Shown here: positions 49,425-60,084 of the stretch, piece by piece
Numbering within the stretch: position 1 is the first letter of the stretch
Layout of the letters: the number at the start of each line of letters is the position of its first letter
NCBI RefSeq assembly: GCF_002127325.2
Contig: NC_035437.2
Coordinates: forward strand, 171,991,378 to 172,055,377
DNA length: 64,000 bases
Direction of reading: 5' to 3'
Source: Helianthus annuus
Lineage: Eukaryota > Streptophyta > Magnoliopsida > Asterales > Asteraceae
Notes under the pieces: generated by a model
What the model was told of the DNA's origin: nothing
Database searches by the model: none
Seen by the model: only the letters and a program-made list of their open reading frames with translations
Made by a program: the position numbers and the translations under genes

Positions 49425-50012
49425 TGTTCAAATGTTCACTAAATCACAAAGATTTTCAATTTTTTAAACTGTTCACAAAAGCGGTCCAATGAAATGACTG
49501 AATAAGCGGTCCAAGTAAAGATGTCTGTTCGAGCGGTTCAGAATGGTAATTTGGAGCGGTCCAGACGAATTTGACTAATCGGCGGTCCTAAATTTGTCAA
49601 ATGAGCGATCCAAGAGTTGGTCTTTCGAGCGGTCCAACTATTAACCTTTCGAGCGATTCAAGCTAGTCACTAAAAGCGGTCCATAAACAAAATTTCGAGC
49701 GGTCCAAGCTATTTTCGTTTGAGCGATCCAGAAATATGCACTAAGAGCGGTCTAGAGGAACTATTTCGAGCGATTCAACTGCTTACGTCATTCTTTTGAG
49801 CGATCCGAAAAAGCAATTCACCTAAAAATCAACTTTCTATATCGAATTTGAATCTGAAACTTTCAAGGCTTTATTAGTCCATGATACCGAACATACTGTG
49901 CAAATTTGAGCCGGTTTCACCGTGAAAATTTTTGAAAAATGAAGAAAGTGTAGAAAATCAGAAGAATAGCAGCTACAATGGCAAGAACTCCTCCTCCTGA
50001 GCTCTGATACCA
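49425..50012 (-). promoter_or_regulatory. Element E leader: primer site and 14-copy spaced motif array
   Basis: The primer site (50001-50012, minus TGGTATCAGAGC) matches initiator tRNA-Met. Between 49481 and 49808 an 8-bp motif (GCGGTCCA or GCGATCCA, one or two changes) occurs 14 times at 49481, 49506, 49533, 49556, 49582, 49605, 49629, 49653, 49676, 49699, 49723, 49747, 49770 and 49800. Spacing is 23-27 bp, with one gap of 30. The sequences between motifs differ. Confidence 0.85.
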
Positions 50013-50014
50013 CT

Positions 50015-50484
50015 TGTAGGATCGTTTGCTGACCTCACGAGTCTTTCAGAGAAGCTCTCGTCCAGATTAAGAGGCGGAAACTAATAATCTGGTGCAATTG
50101 AAGCCGTATTCACTTTAATATCGCTGTTGTATTGATTTCAAGCACACTTACAAGTTCTTACAGCACTTCGGCAGCACTTCGTGGCTCGCCGGAAGAATAC
50201 ACCGTTTTTATGTGTGTTGGATCGCTCCACATATATATAGATGTGCTGGGCCGCTTATGTGGACTGCCAAATAAGTGATCCATACACAAGACCAAATAAG
50301 CGATCCTAGATCTTACCCTATAAGCGATCCATAACAACACAATGACACATGAGCGATCCTAGACATGTACAAAAAAACGATCCTATACAAATCAAGCTAT
50401 TCTAGGATTCCGTGTCATAATTGATCTTGTTCAATCTTCAAGACTTGATGAAAGACGTAGTCAGCAGACGTAGGTGCACTAACA
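50015..50484 (-). repeat. 5' LTR of element E
   Basis: It is identical in layout to 43281-43750: TATA at 50231-50239 and motifs at 50275, 50300, 50324, 50353 and 50377. One motif in the opposite orientation overlaps 50221-50228. Confidence 0.93.
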
Positions 50485-51511
50485 ATCTTTGTTTGTAATG
50501 ACATTTTGAAGTATTTTCTACGATTATCTTTGATGATTAGTTTGCAACCTTGTTATTGATATTGATTTCTTGATTATAAGTAATTGTGTTGGATGATTGG
50601 TGCTTGGTTAGTTAAGATAGTTGAAAAATGAAGCTTAATTAATCATGTATTAGTAAACTTTTAATTTGGTTAACTAGTTTAACTTGGTTAAAATGTGGGC
50701 ACCATGACACTAGAAATGGTTAGTGGTTTAATAAAATGTAATTATTGTTAATCAAGAAAGCTTGCCCTCACGGAAGGACTCTAACGGGTTAGATGGTGTT
50801 GTTATGAATTCTTGCCATGATTTGTTAGCTTAGTTAGTAGTTTCGGCCAAAATTGGTATCTTGGTGAATTTATGCGCAAGATTTGTAAAATGAGCTCGGT
50901 TGTGATTTAATCTAGTTTATGCTTGTCTCGGTGGTTGCATTGTGTTTATCGGTGTCGCTTTCCTTGATTAAGTGAGGTTAGAAAACTCCTAACGGATGAC
51001 TAACTTATTTTTAGGAGATTTTCATAGACATTTATCAATTTAAAGAACAATTTTAGGTGGTTAAAGTGTGTTTATCGTTTTAACTTTCCGAATGATTGTC
51101 ATGTTAGGATTCCCGAAAGGGATACTAATTGTCTCAAAATGGAAAATTGACCGAATGCTTTTAGTGCCAAAACTGACTTAGTTGACATGCTTTGGTTGTG
51201 TATTAAGCAAGGCTATTTATATATAATTTACTATGTTTTATAAGTATTTATTTATGCTTACTTTAGTTTAATTAAAACCAAAAACAACTTATGTTTTTAC
51301 CGGTAATTTAGTGGCAAAGGTCTAGTATTATTTCTCCGCCCATTTCCGTGGATCGATACTTGGTTCTTACCGATACTTTACTACATATATGACGGGGTAC
51401 ATTGCCTCTTTCGTGTGTGTTTTGATGTAAAAGTAATAATCACTTTTATAAATTTAAAACCAAATCGTGTGTAATTTCATTGTAAAAATATGTGTTGTCG
51501 CGCACACGTCA
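50485..51511 (+). repeat. Element D second LTR, right part
   Basis: It begins with the second ATCTT copy (50485-50489), continues the LTR and ends ACACGTCA. With the left part, minus one duplication, it gives 1879 bp against 1881 bp for the first LTR. Confidence 0.92.
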
Positions 51512-51517
51512 AGTTTT

Positions 51518-52352
51518 TGGCGCCGTTGCCGGGGATTGACGAGTTTTAGGAACGACCGAGTCATTGTGTTATCGGTGTATATACTTGTTAATATTTGTGT
51601 ATATTTTCGTGATTATTTATTTGTTGATTTATTTGTTAATATTTCTTGCTTTTAATTCAATTTATTCATTTTCGTGATTCTTTTGTACACTTGTAAATTT
51701 TTATTCTATTTATTTGTTCTAATTCGGATTTATTTATTCATTTATTCATTGAATTTTCGGCTCTTAAAAATCGTTTTCACACTAGCCGATTCGATTATTT
51801 TCATTGCTTTAATTTTTATAAAAATTTCGGCCCATTTTCGGATTTTTATAAATTTTTCAGCCCATTTAAAATAATATTCTGTTTCTTTTCAGCAAAAAAA
51901 AAACAACATTATTATATCAATAAAATATTCATCGTGTCAGTTTTTCGTTTGCAGATTGATGTCCTCAACTCCCGCGCCCGCTATTGCTGAGCAGACTGAC
52001 GAACCAACGCATAATCTTAGAAGAAGTAAGAGGTTGCGCGAAAGGTCACTTGTCATTGCACAACGCATTGCAAACGCAATTGACGAGCCGGTGATAATTT
52101 CTGAAGACGAAAGCTCAGGGGACGAGGAGAGAGTCGTCATGGCGGACGACGACCGACCTTTGAGTGAAACAAATCAGCCCGGAAGGGCAGGCCTGGAGCC
52201 GAGTATCCTTCAGCCTACTATAGATACTCCTACTTTTGAAATTAGACCTAGTATTATTAACATGGTGCAGAATTCTGTACAGTTTGACGGACGTGAGCAT
52301 GAAGATCCTGGGAGGCATATCGCTGCTTTTCTCGCTGTTTGTTCAACATTTC
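51518..52352 (+). pseudogene. Element D second internal region: primer site, leader, truncated gag
   Basis: A second tRNA-Asp primer site (51518-51536, perfect) and leader are followed by a gag start at 51956 nearly identical to 32792 onward. Similarity ends abruptly at about 52352, inside the capsid domain. Non-D sequence follows, and the frame runs by chance to 52474. This is a deletion end point, not an insertion end. Confidence 0.88.
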
Positions 52353-52903
52353 GGATAAGGGGCATACAAATTGCGAACATTGGATGGCCATATCATCCCG
52401 CGCACATGGAACGCGCAACAACTGCGCAGGTGTTATATGTAACTGCTTTAGGCCATGAGCCATTCCTCCGATGAGAGCCACGCATCTACTTATTTTCCTA
52501 TGTCGGCTAAACGTCTTATATGTTATTTATCCACAAATGTACGATTGGCCTAAGTGCCTGTTTCCAAGTTAATGAAAGCATACGATATGTTTCCCTACTA
52601 CCATATTACTTCACGAGTTACAAATGCATGTTAAACTTTTGATTAGCACGAAAACACTTCAGCGAATTATCAGTTCTTGAGTTACACTTACATTCATTCG
52701 CGCTAACTTAACCAAAGTTTCAAACAACAGTGCAATAATTCTAACAAGACAGAATAAATGTAAACATAAACTTCATATTCAAACAAGTGCAACATGCAAT
52801 GGTTACATAAAACCTAACATTCTATTCGATCTAGGTGAAGCGCGACCGCGCAACACTGTACATTTTAAAAACTAAACAAAACAAGGCACAAAGCCTTCAA
52901 TTC
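52353..52903. other. Element B region after the D deletion, no gene seen
   Basis: This stretch connects the D truncation to the 3' end of the antisense gene. I find no integrase motif on either strand. It is probably the non-coding 3' part of element B. Confidence 0.55.
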
Positions 52904-55900
52904 CTACTCAGGTAGATCACCACCTCCGCCATCATCATCACCTTCACCATCGTCGCCTGCCAACTCCTCCTCATCAGATACTTCAATCATCTGTGGTGGA
53001 TCAAGGATGGTCTTTAAAAGATGACACCAGTCGTCATGCTTCAGCACTTCAATAACCAAGTCCATCACCGGTAGAGACAAGTTATCATAACCATGTTCAG
53101 CGCGAGTCAACTCCGCCTCAGCTTGACCAGTCATCGAGCAGTAACTAGTGTCAAATTCTTGACCAAACATCTCTAAAGCATGTTGCGCACACTCCAAGTA
53201 ACCACCCCGATGACCAACTGCGCACGAAGCATCTATCAAAGTAGCAACAGTTTTATCTAGCTCCCCAGCATTCAAGACGGAGTTGGCCATCTACAACAAA
53301 CGCAACATATAAGACAACAAGTTTTAATAAATTGAACCAAAGTCAGAAGAAATCATACCAGAGCTATTCCTCGGGCGCGCAGCCACTCAGCTTCAGCGAC
53401 CAAAGTATCCATGATGCCTTGGGCCTCAGAATAATTATTCTGTGCCACATTGAGAGCAGTGGTACTAATGGCGCGCGCCTCCTCGGCTTTTTGCTTGGCT
53501 TCCTCGGCAGTGGCAGCTTTTGACTTCTCGGCTTCCTGATCAATCTCCAAGGACTCGCTCCTCTCGATCTGCTCGTGCAGACGACGCTTCAATTCAGCGA
53601 TTTCAACGTCCTTGGCAGATAGATCTCTATCCTTGCCAGAAATTTGCGCCTTAAGCTCAGCCTACAGAAAGCAAGACTTAGAGAATTTTTTACAAACTAA
53701 AGCATAAGCAAGAAAGGACAGTTAACATACCTCAGCCTGTTCCTTCACAGCTTGTGCAGTCTCCACCTTCTTCTTCAGTTCCGCAACTTGACCTTCAAGT
53801 TCAGTGATCTTGGAGCGAGCCGCGTACATGCGCTCGTTGTCCTTTGCGCAAATAGCCTTCCAATCGGCACGTTCCTTTGAGAGGAGTTCTTCAGCGGCAC
53901 GGAGTTTGCCTTTAAGGCCTTCACGACCCCACTCATCAGCTTTCTTATCCGTTTCAAATTTCGCCTTCTCCTCGTCAAAGGCGGCCTTCGCTTTTTCAAA
54001 GCTTTTCACTTGCTTCAGCAACCGCTCACGATACTTCTCCCACTCTTCCCTTTCCCTAACCATAGTCCGCCACTCGCAAACAATCTGATGGTTAGCAACG
54101 CGAGTGTTGGCTTCACCAACCACATACGCATGATAGAGCGCGCTGTGAGTTCGCTCCCTTTGACGGTTCACCTTACCAGGAGGAATGGAGTTAAGAAGCC
54201 AATCACGGCAGGGAGCGAACTCCAAGAAAGTATCCTTCTGTTTCAGGCCCCATGGCGGTTGATGTAGCGCTTCCCTCAACTTTCCTCAGTATACGACTTG
54301 TAGTAAACGTCTCCTAAGGTGTCCATTGGACCGATAAGAGAGTGAAGCATCCTACCCTGTTTTCCCGAGCCAGCTTGGCTAGCAGCAAAGCCAGCGCTAC
54401 CACCAGCAGCAGAAGTAGTCTGTTCCTTAGTCGCCGGACCGGTTTGAACGGGAAACTCGGTCGGCGAGGGCTCAACAGGTTTCTCCACCTCCAAGTTTTT
54501 CCCCTTCTCAGCGATGGGCTGGTCAAGCCTAGTAACAGGAGTTGGCCCCGAACCTTGCGCCGTATCAGTAGAAATGGGGGCAGTAATCTCGGGCTCCTTA
54601 GGCCCAGTAGGAGGCTTGTCAGCAACTTTCTCTCTCTCAACCTCTTTTTCCCGAACAGGTTTCTCAGGACTCTTCTGTTTCTCCTTATCAGCAGATTTTG
54701 AAGCAGTGAACGGTTTGATAGTGATCTTAGTAGCCTTGGGCCTTTTCTGCGCCGGCTCCAAAGGCTTTGTGATCGTGATGCCCTTATCAGTTTTCTTCTT
54801 TTCAGCCTCTGCAAAGATAGAGTATTAGAAAGAAGAATACAAGTACAAGAAAACAAAATACTGACCAGGAGAGAATTTGTAAAGTGAGCGCAAGTTGCTT
54901 TTCTTCCCAATCAAAGGAGCACCGCTCGGTTTCGATAACACAGTGGCCCCAAGCGCAGCCTCCCGGCTCATTTTCCTTATCAGCTTCACTACAGGCTCTT
55001 CCTGCACTTCTTCTTCATCGCCCCCTTCCTGCGCAGCAGAGGACGGGGTGGTCCCAGCATCCGGGTTGCGAGAACCCGCGCTCCCTGAGCTCTTGGAGCC
55101 TCCTGCTCCAATTTTCTTCTTGCCTATACGCGATAAACCTTCAAATGAATCATTGATAATAACGTAATCTTCCAGGTTACTTTGACGAAGGCGGAGAGTA
55201 CCTTTGTCAGCAGCAACAGCGGTTGCGCGACTACCACCGGCTCCCTTGCTGGTCACCTCTGGATCCAAGGTGATAACCTTCTTCTTTTTCGTAGGTTTTT
55301 TCTTCTTGTCTTCAGGGTCTATCCCCAAGTTACGCAACACACCTGCAAAGATTTGAGACCACGGGCTTAGCTCTCCATTCGACGATCCCACATACTCCTC
55401 GCTGGAAAGATAGACAATCTCTTTCCCATCAGAAGTCACGGAGCGCAAGGGTCGAGGGTTAGGTATATGCGCACCTTCAGTTGCAGTAGGCGGTTCGGCG
55501 AACGCATCATCAACTGGGTACATGAAATTGCCCTTTATCTGCTCATACCAGTACTCCTCCCCATCCTGGAGCGGGCGCACGCCCATAGACCCACTAAAGG
55601 TAGAGAAAGCGACTTGATACAAGTGCGCCTCTACACGTCAAATCGTATAAATAAACAAGGTTATGAAGCAAGAAATCAAAGAAAACAAGGAAATTATTAA
55701 CCTCGATTGTCAATCATCAAGATGGGAACTTCCTCGCTGTCGGGCAACCATCGGTCACTCATGCGTGCAGCAACGAGGACATTCTCTCCAAATACTCGGT
55801 TAGGGGTTGGAGTAAGCTGTTGATACCACCTTTCATGCTTAGGAATGGGAAGATCTTCTTTTAGTATTGGTTCAGACCAGTCCCGGAAGGGCATAGCGAT

Positions 55901-56393
55901 CGGGAGTACCTCCTCGCGAATGAAGAAAAATTTGGGTTTCCAGTCATAGAAACTTTTAGGAGGATTTAGCAATATCTTCCTCGCAGCCCCACGACTAGCA
56001 AAAGAGAAGAAGCCCATATTCCCGATGAGCTGATAAAATGCACAAAACTTCTCCACAGTAGGTTCAATACCATGGGCTCGACACAGGAACTCGAAGTGTC
56101 GAATCCTAACCATCCCAGGAGGGCTCATCTGAGAAATGTGAAATCCGTAAAAATGCAGAATATGAACCATAAAGTGTGTCGCCGGCAGCCGGAAATTCCC
56201 CTGGAGGAAGAAATCTTCAAATAAAGTAATATAGCCCGGCGGCCGTTTGATTCTGCCCAGGGTATCTAGCATCCCATTCCGGTGGAAACCGGAAGCTCCG
56301 TACAATCTGCTCAAACAATCCTAAATCCCACCGGAGAACCGGGACAGACCCCTCCTCTCCGGGATTTTCTTCAATATGTTCTTCAGCCATCAT
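52904..56393 (-). pseudogene. Element B antisense gene, five exons (gypsy-type 'transposase' family)
   Basis: A spliced gene on the strand opposite to B's pol. Proposed exons: 56393-55702, 55630-54866, 54808-53731, 53661-53359 and 53290-52904. All four introns (55631-55701, 54809-54865, 53662-53730, 53291-53358) are 57-71 bp with GT-AG ends, and reading frames join across them. Exon 1 encodes a globular domain that I recognise as the plant 'putative gypsy type transposon' family (HISQMSPPGMVRIRHFEF region near 56110). Exons 2-3 are charged linkers, exons 3-4 a long coiled coil, exon 5 ends in an acidic Asp/Gly tail. Frameshifts near 56250 and 54280 break this copy. Antisense extra ORFs are described for Tat elements. 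Function unknown; despite the family name no transposase activity is shown. Confidence 0.78.
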
Positions 56394-57020
56394 CGTTCTT
56401 GGATAAACTTTGAATATTCAAGAAAATCTTGAAGATATGAAGGAGAACTTGAAAAACTGCTATAAAAGTTTGAAGATTTGATGAAGATGATTAGAGAGAA
56501 AAGGGTGGAAAGAGTATAAGATGGGTAAGCCCTCCTTATCTCGTCGAATATATATATACCCATCGCATTTAATGCGATGGGTAAACGTGCCGCATCTGCC
56601 GTTCACGTGGCCAACGAGAGAACGCCACGTAATGCGTAAAACCCGGGGTGACGGTTACCACGCGCGCGTGGGCCTCACTCTCCTGACGGAAAGTGGAACC
56701 GTCAGAGCTAGCATGATGACATCCGTGTCAGGAGTCAACTCAAACGTCACAATCAGAGACAATCTCACCAAACCATCAGAATTCAAATTTCGAGGAATTT
56801 CCCGCTCAAATTCCCTAACACTTATCAAAGAAGTTACCAAGGGGCGCTCAATATACCTGGTACCCAGGATATTCGCGCGCTATCATCTCTAAAAGACAAA
56901 ACATCAGTTAACAACACCTATACACGTGCGCCCACAAACAAAAAATAAGCAGCCTTTGCAATTTCTTTTTCTAAGTCCAGAGCTCCAACCACTTGCCTTG
57001 CGCATGGTGCAGCACTGGAC
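56394..57020 (-). promoter_or_regulatory. Antisense gene promoter: TATA run with adjoining palindrome
   Basis: An AT run (ATATATATATA, 56548-56558) lies about 150 bp upstream of the antisense start. Overlapping its upstream side is a palindrome (56557-56583) with perfect 12-bp arms (TACCCATCGCAT / ATGCGATGGGTA) and a 3-base centre. Further upstream are alternating CG runs (ACGCGCGCGTG near 56659, TTCGCGCGC near 56873). No gene is seen. Promoter role inferred. Confidence 0.5.
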
Positions 57021-57030
57021 TGGGGGGACT
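57021..57030 (+). other. Element B polypurine tract
   Basis: TGGGGGGACT directly precedes the proposed LTR start TGAAGGGG. Placement is inferred because the partner LTR start lies outside the window. Confidence 0.6.
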
Positions 57031-57928
57031 TGAAGGGGTATGGCCCCAAAAAAAGTCGCGCAAACCTTCTTCAAGGCCGCGCACGAGGCCATACTCCTTA
57101 TTCAGCATTTCTCTTACTGGCAACCTCGCGCGAGTACCACCACTTCCCATGAAGAGGCGCGAGGCCCAATCCAGAAGAGAACTGCAATTTCGACACTTGG
57201 AAATCTGATAAGAGCCCTCACTACCTGTAAAACCGAGCAACCTGATTTCATGCCCAGCATCAATCACATAAAAGGTTGCGGCGCGAGACCAGAGTAGGAA
57301 GGTACAAAAGGTACAAGTGGCAGGAAAAAGGAGCCAATGAACATCCTGCAGGCTCTGTTCAATCGTGCGCCACGATCGTCTGAGGTGCAAAGGACGAAAA
57401 GTACATAAGGACGCCTATGTGGCACCAATCAGAGGACAGAGACATCTGTCCCACGATCTCCACTTGTCTGCTGATGGCAGAAGGACAGCAAGGCCGACAA
57501 CAGTGACACGTGGCTCCATTCAAGGCGCGCCAGCGTTGGAAAACTTCTAGAAGCCACTAACGGTCGACACCAGTGAGACAAAGAGCATATCCACTATGTT
57601 GTCGCCTTCCGGCCCAAGGCCCATCAACCCATATCCTCTTACACCTCTCCGGCTATAAATAGAGAACTCAGTTCACAGGTTAAACATTCCATTCTCTCCA
57701 CTCTCACTCTTAATACTTAATTATCTTCCCCAAAGCAGTCGCTTATTCTCACGCCGGAGCCCGGTTAAGAGGGAAACCCCCATATTCCCCTCTTAACGAG
57801 TAACAGTGTTCTGTTTTGCAGGATTAGAACGTTCAAGACGAAGCTTAGATGATCATTAGATGATTAACCCTCATGGTAGAAACATATGCCCAACTGATTA
57901 GCCTCGTAATTAGTTCCGTGTTTCTTCG
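57031..57928 (+). repeat. Element B 3' LTR
   Basis: About 898 bp, starting TGAAGGGGTA and ending TTCTTCG (the partner ends TTCTTCA). The last 150 bp match 13455-13604 with eight differences. A TATA box (TATAAATA) is at 57654-57661. Several GCGCG-containing blocks (near 57057, 57078, 57126, 57280, 57524) lie upstream. The left boundary is inferred from the polypurine tract. Confidence 0.75.
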
Positions 57929-58064
57929 GTCAGACATTTGCCTCTGAATGGTTAAACATTATACATGCTCTTAATGGTTCAAACCTCTTATTGATTCAAT
58001 ACTTAATAGTTGAGACCTCTTACTGGTTCCGCACTTAACCATTCAGATGTTTCCAAACAGTCCC
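57929..58064. mobile_element. MITE remnant, PIF/Harbinger-like
   Basis: Repeated CTGAATGGTTAA / TTAACCATTCAG blocks run in inverted orientation. The right end, GTTTCCAAACAGTCCC followed by TAA, matches the terminal repeat and target type of PIF/Harbinger MITEs. The left end is cut by element B, so B probably inserted into this MITE. Confidence 0.55.
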
Positions 58065-58080
58065 TAAGTCTACCAAATAG

Positions 58081-58398
58081 GCCAGTTATTTGATAAAATA
58101 AACACCATGTGAAATATGATCTCTTTAATTAATACCAACAAATTAAGGAACATGTCAATCAATAGTGACTTTTCATATGGATTATATGTATATCATATCA
58201 CATCATCATGACCGTTGGGTTGGTGGCCCAATAGGAGAAGCCAGTTATTTGATAAAATAAACACCATGTGCAATATGATCTCTTTAATTAATACCAACAA
58301 ATTAAGGGACATGTTAATCCATAGTGACCTTTCATATGGATTATATGTATATTATATCATATCATTGTCACTGTTGGGTTGATGGTCCAATAAGAGAA
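58081..58398. repeat. Two tandem copies of a 159-bp unit
   Basis: Units start at 58081 and 58240 with GCCAGTTATTTGATAAAATA and agree over their length apart from roughly 14 substitutions. AT-rich, no gene. Confidence 0.85.
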
Positions 58399-59308
58399 GC
58401 AAAGCTTTCAGGAGCACCTAAATTGGAGAGCTCATGGGTTCAAGTCCCATAAGAAGTAAAAAAATGTCGTTCGGAAAAAAAAAATACACCCCATCGTCTT
58501 GACCGTCAATTTTTATTATTTTTCAATGAGTTTTGACATAAGTTTCATAGTATTTGTTCTGAAATTTTTTAGTTGTGTATCCATCATTTAAGTCTCTTGA
58601 ACCAATAAAACTCAATCGTATCGTGTTAGTTCATTTATCTTTCTAAAGCTTTTGTTTTCAAGATTCCTTTCAACTCTATTTGATCCTCATTGTGATCTCT
58701 AGCAATTGTTTTGTACCTACAAAAAAAACATTAAAAATAGTGGTACATTAGATAACTTCAAGTTCTCATTAAAATGGTATCTTACTATAAAATAGTTCAA
58801 CTGAAATGGAGCTAAACACTTGCCCAATTATTGTACCAATTAAGGGGGTTCGATATTGGTGTATTTGAAAATACCGAAATCTTTGAAAAATACTATAACC
58901 GAAAATACTGATACCAAAATATTTGAAAACTAATTATCGTTATCATTGGTGTTCGGTCGGTACAGACATATGTCCGGCATTAAAAAAAACTCATCCCCAT
59001 TTTTCACATAGCATTTACTCAACATATATATTGAGGCTTTAAATCAATATACGTTAAAATCTATAGTGTGATTATATGGTTTAAGCTACTAAAAAATATT
59101 TTGGAACACGTTTTACAATTTTCTTTTGTATGTAGAGCCAAATTATAAGTGTGGAAAGCACAATAAAATCTTAAAGCGAGACATATGCTTGTGTCGATTT
59201 TCACGTGTTATGTAGTATGTGAATAATGTGAAACTCATGCTATGTGGGACACCCATGAATGGGCAAAGGGCTTATGAGATCCACGACATAAACATTTATT
59301 TCCTATAT
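58399..59308. other. SINE-like B box and AT-rich filler
   Basis: GGTTCAAGTCC at 58437-58447 is a perfect RNA polymerase III B box followed by A-rich sequence, so a SINE tail is possible. No A box is evident. The rest, to 59308, is AT-rich with scattered ATACCGAAA-type short repeats and no gene. Confidence 0.4.
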
Positions 59309-59340
59309 AACTAGTTGATTTCCCCCGCGTTTTGCGGCGG
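59309..59340 (-). mobile_element. Helitron-like 3' end (minus strand)
   Basis: On the minus strand a GC hairpin (CCCGCCGCAAAACGCGGG) is followed after about 10 bases by CTAGTT, the layout of a Helitron 3' terminus. The body to about 60018 is AT-rich and contains CGGTACAATA-type repeats. No Rep/helicase coding. Confidence 0.5.
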
Positions 59341-60018
59341 GATCTTGATCGGTATCAATTCGATTTATTTCATACTGACACAATACATGCATTCGGTACA
59401 GCAATCAACATCTGCTCTATATCGACCGAAAACCATAAAACATAAAACGAACACGGTGCCAATACCGATGTTGTTGGGTCCGGCTCAATATGGTACAATA
59501 CAGTTAATAGTGATACTATCAGTTTATTGAAACTAAAAGCAAAAATATAAATACCGGTACCAAATATCAATGTTGTTCGTTCAATTTTACATTCGGTACA
59601 ATAGCGACACAGTGTCTACTTTCAATAAGATTTACTGAAAACAATAAATATGAATACCAACACTTATGTTGTTTAGTCGGTTTTCTTTTGAGTATGGTGG
59701 CAACACGATATCCATCTTCAATAAGATTTATACCGGAATATTGAAAAAATACATAGATGTGTGTATTTAGATTATTTTTAAAAAATTAACGTTTCACAAA
59801 TTATTTAAAAAATATATTAAATGAACAGTACCTAAACAAATACTTTAAAAAGTTATTTATTATTCACGATTCCTCTACTTTAATATATAAATATTATTAA
59901 TAAAAAAATCTAATGAAAACTAAATAAAGCTAACTTTCTTTTCATGTATAATATTACTAAAAAAACAAATCTTTAAAAGATCATTTACTGTTCATGCAAA
60001 CTTTCTTTTAATATGTAT

Positions 60019-60049
60019 AACTAGTTTTTGCCCCGCCTACGTTGCGGGG
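60019..60049 (-). mobile_element. Helitron-like 3' end (minus strand), perfect hairpin
   Basis: A 6-bp perfect stem CCCCGC/GCGGGG (60031-60049) sits next to AACTAGTT (60019-60026). Read on the minus strand, the hairpin precedes CTAG as in Helitrons. Confidence 0.55.
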
Positions 60050-60084
60050 TAATAAGCCGAATATTTATCTCTTATAACATGTAT

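Larger units (their letters stand above)
43281..50484 (-). mobile_element. Element E: copia-type Gag-only LTR element inside LTR D
   Basis: Two 470-bp LTRs (five differences, about 1.1%) and a perfect ATCTT duplication define a 7.2-kb element. On the minus strand: initiator tRNA-Met primer site, a motif-array leader, one 1215-codon Gag ORF, 2 kb without coding, polypurine tract. No protease, integrase, RT or RNase H is present, so it must depend on a partner. Copia placement rests on the Gag type. Confidence 0.92.
30466..52352 (+). mobile_element. Element D: Athila-type element, LTR-internal-LTR-truncated internal
   Basis: First LTR 30466-32346, tRNA-Asp primer site, gag-pol, ORF3, polypurine tract, second LTR (42424-51511, split by E), then a second primer site and a second internal region that stops inside gag at 52352. 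The two LTRs differ by roughly 2% and the two gag starts by about 5 sites in 397 bp. This layout suggests a tandem dimer sharing its middle LTR, later truncated. The third LTR and the right target duplication are missing. Confidence 0.88.
13455..57928 (+). mobile_element. Element B: Tat-type Ty3/gypsy element, host of A, C and D
   Basis: A 150-bp LTR end (13455-13604), a primer site, gag-protease and RT are followed, after excision of C, by RNase H and a second RNase H of the Tat type. After D come an antisense gene and the 3' LTR. Coding resumes exactly across the C insertion and its ACAGG duplication. The integrase is missing. Eight differences in 150 comparable LTR bases make B the oldest element here. 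The Tat assignment rests on the second RNase H and the antisense ORF. Confidence 0.88.

Noticed and set aside
49481..49808. CRISPR-like array of short repeats with unique spacers
   Set aside because: Repeats are 8 bp, imperfect, and lie in the leader of a plant retrotransposon with its primer site and LTRs; no Cas genes and no prokaryotic context.
52353..52474. Continuation of element B integrase after element D
   Set aside because: The frame is open for about 40 codons but shows no HHCC or DDE motif; it is read-through from the truncated D gag.
53804..55167. Several plus-strand frames opposite the antisense gene
   Set aside because: They overlap real exons in other frames and cross the introns; codon content follows the coding strand of the antisense gene.
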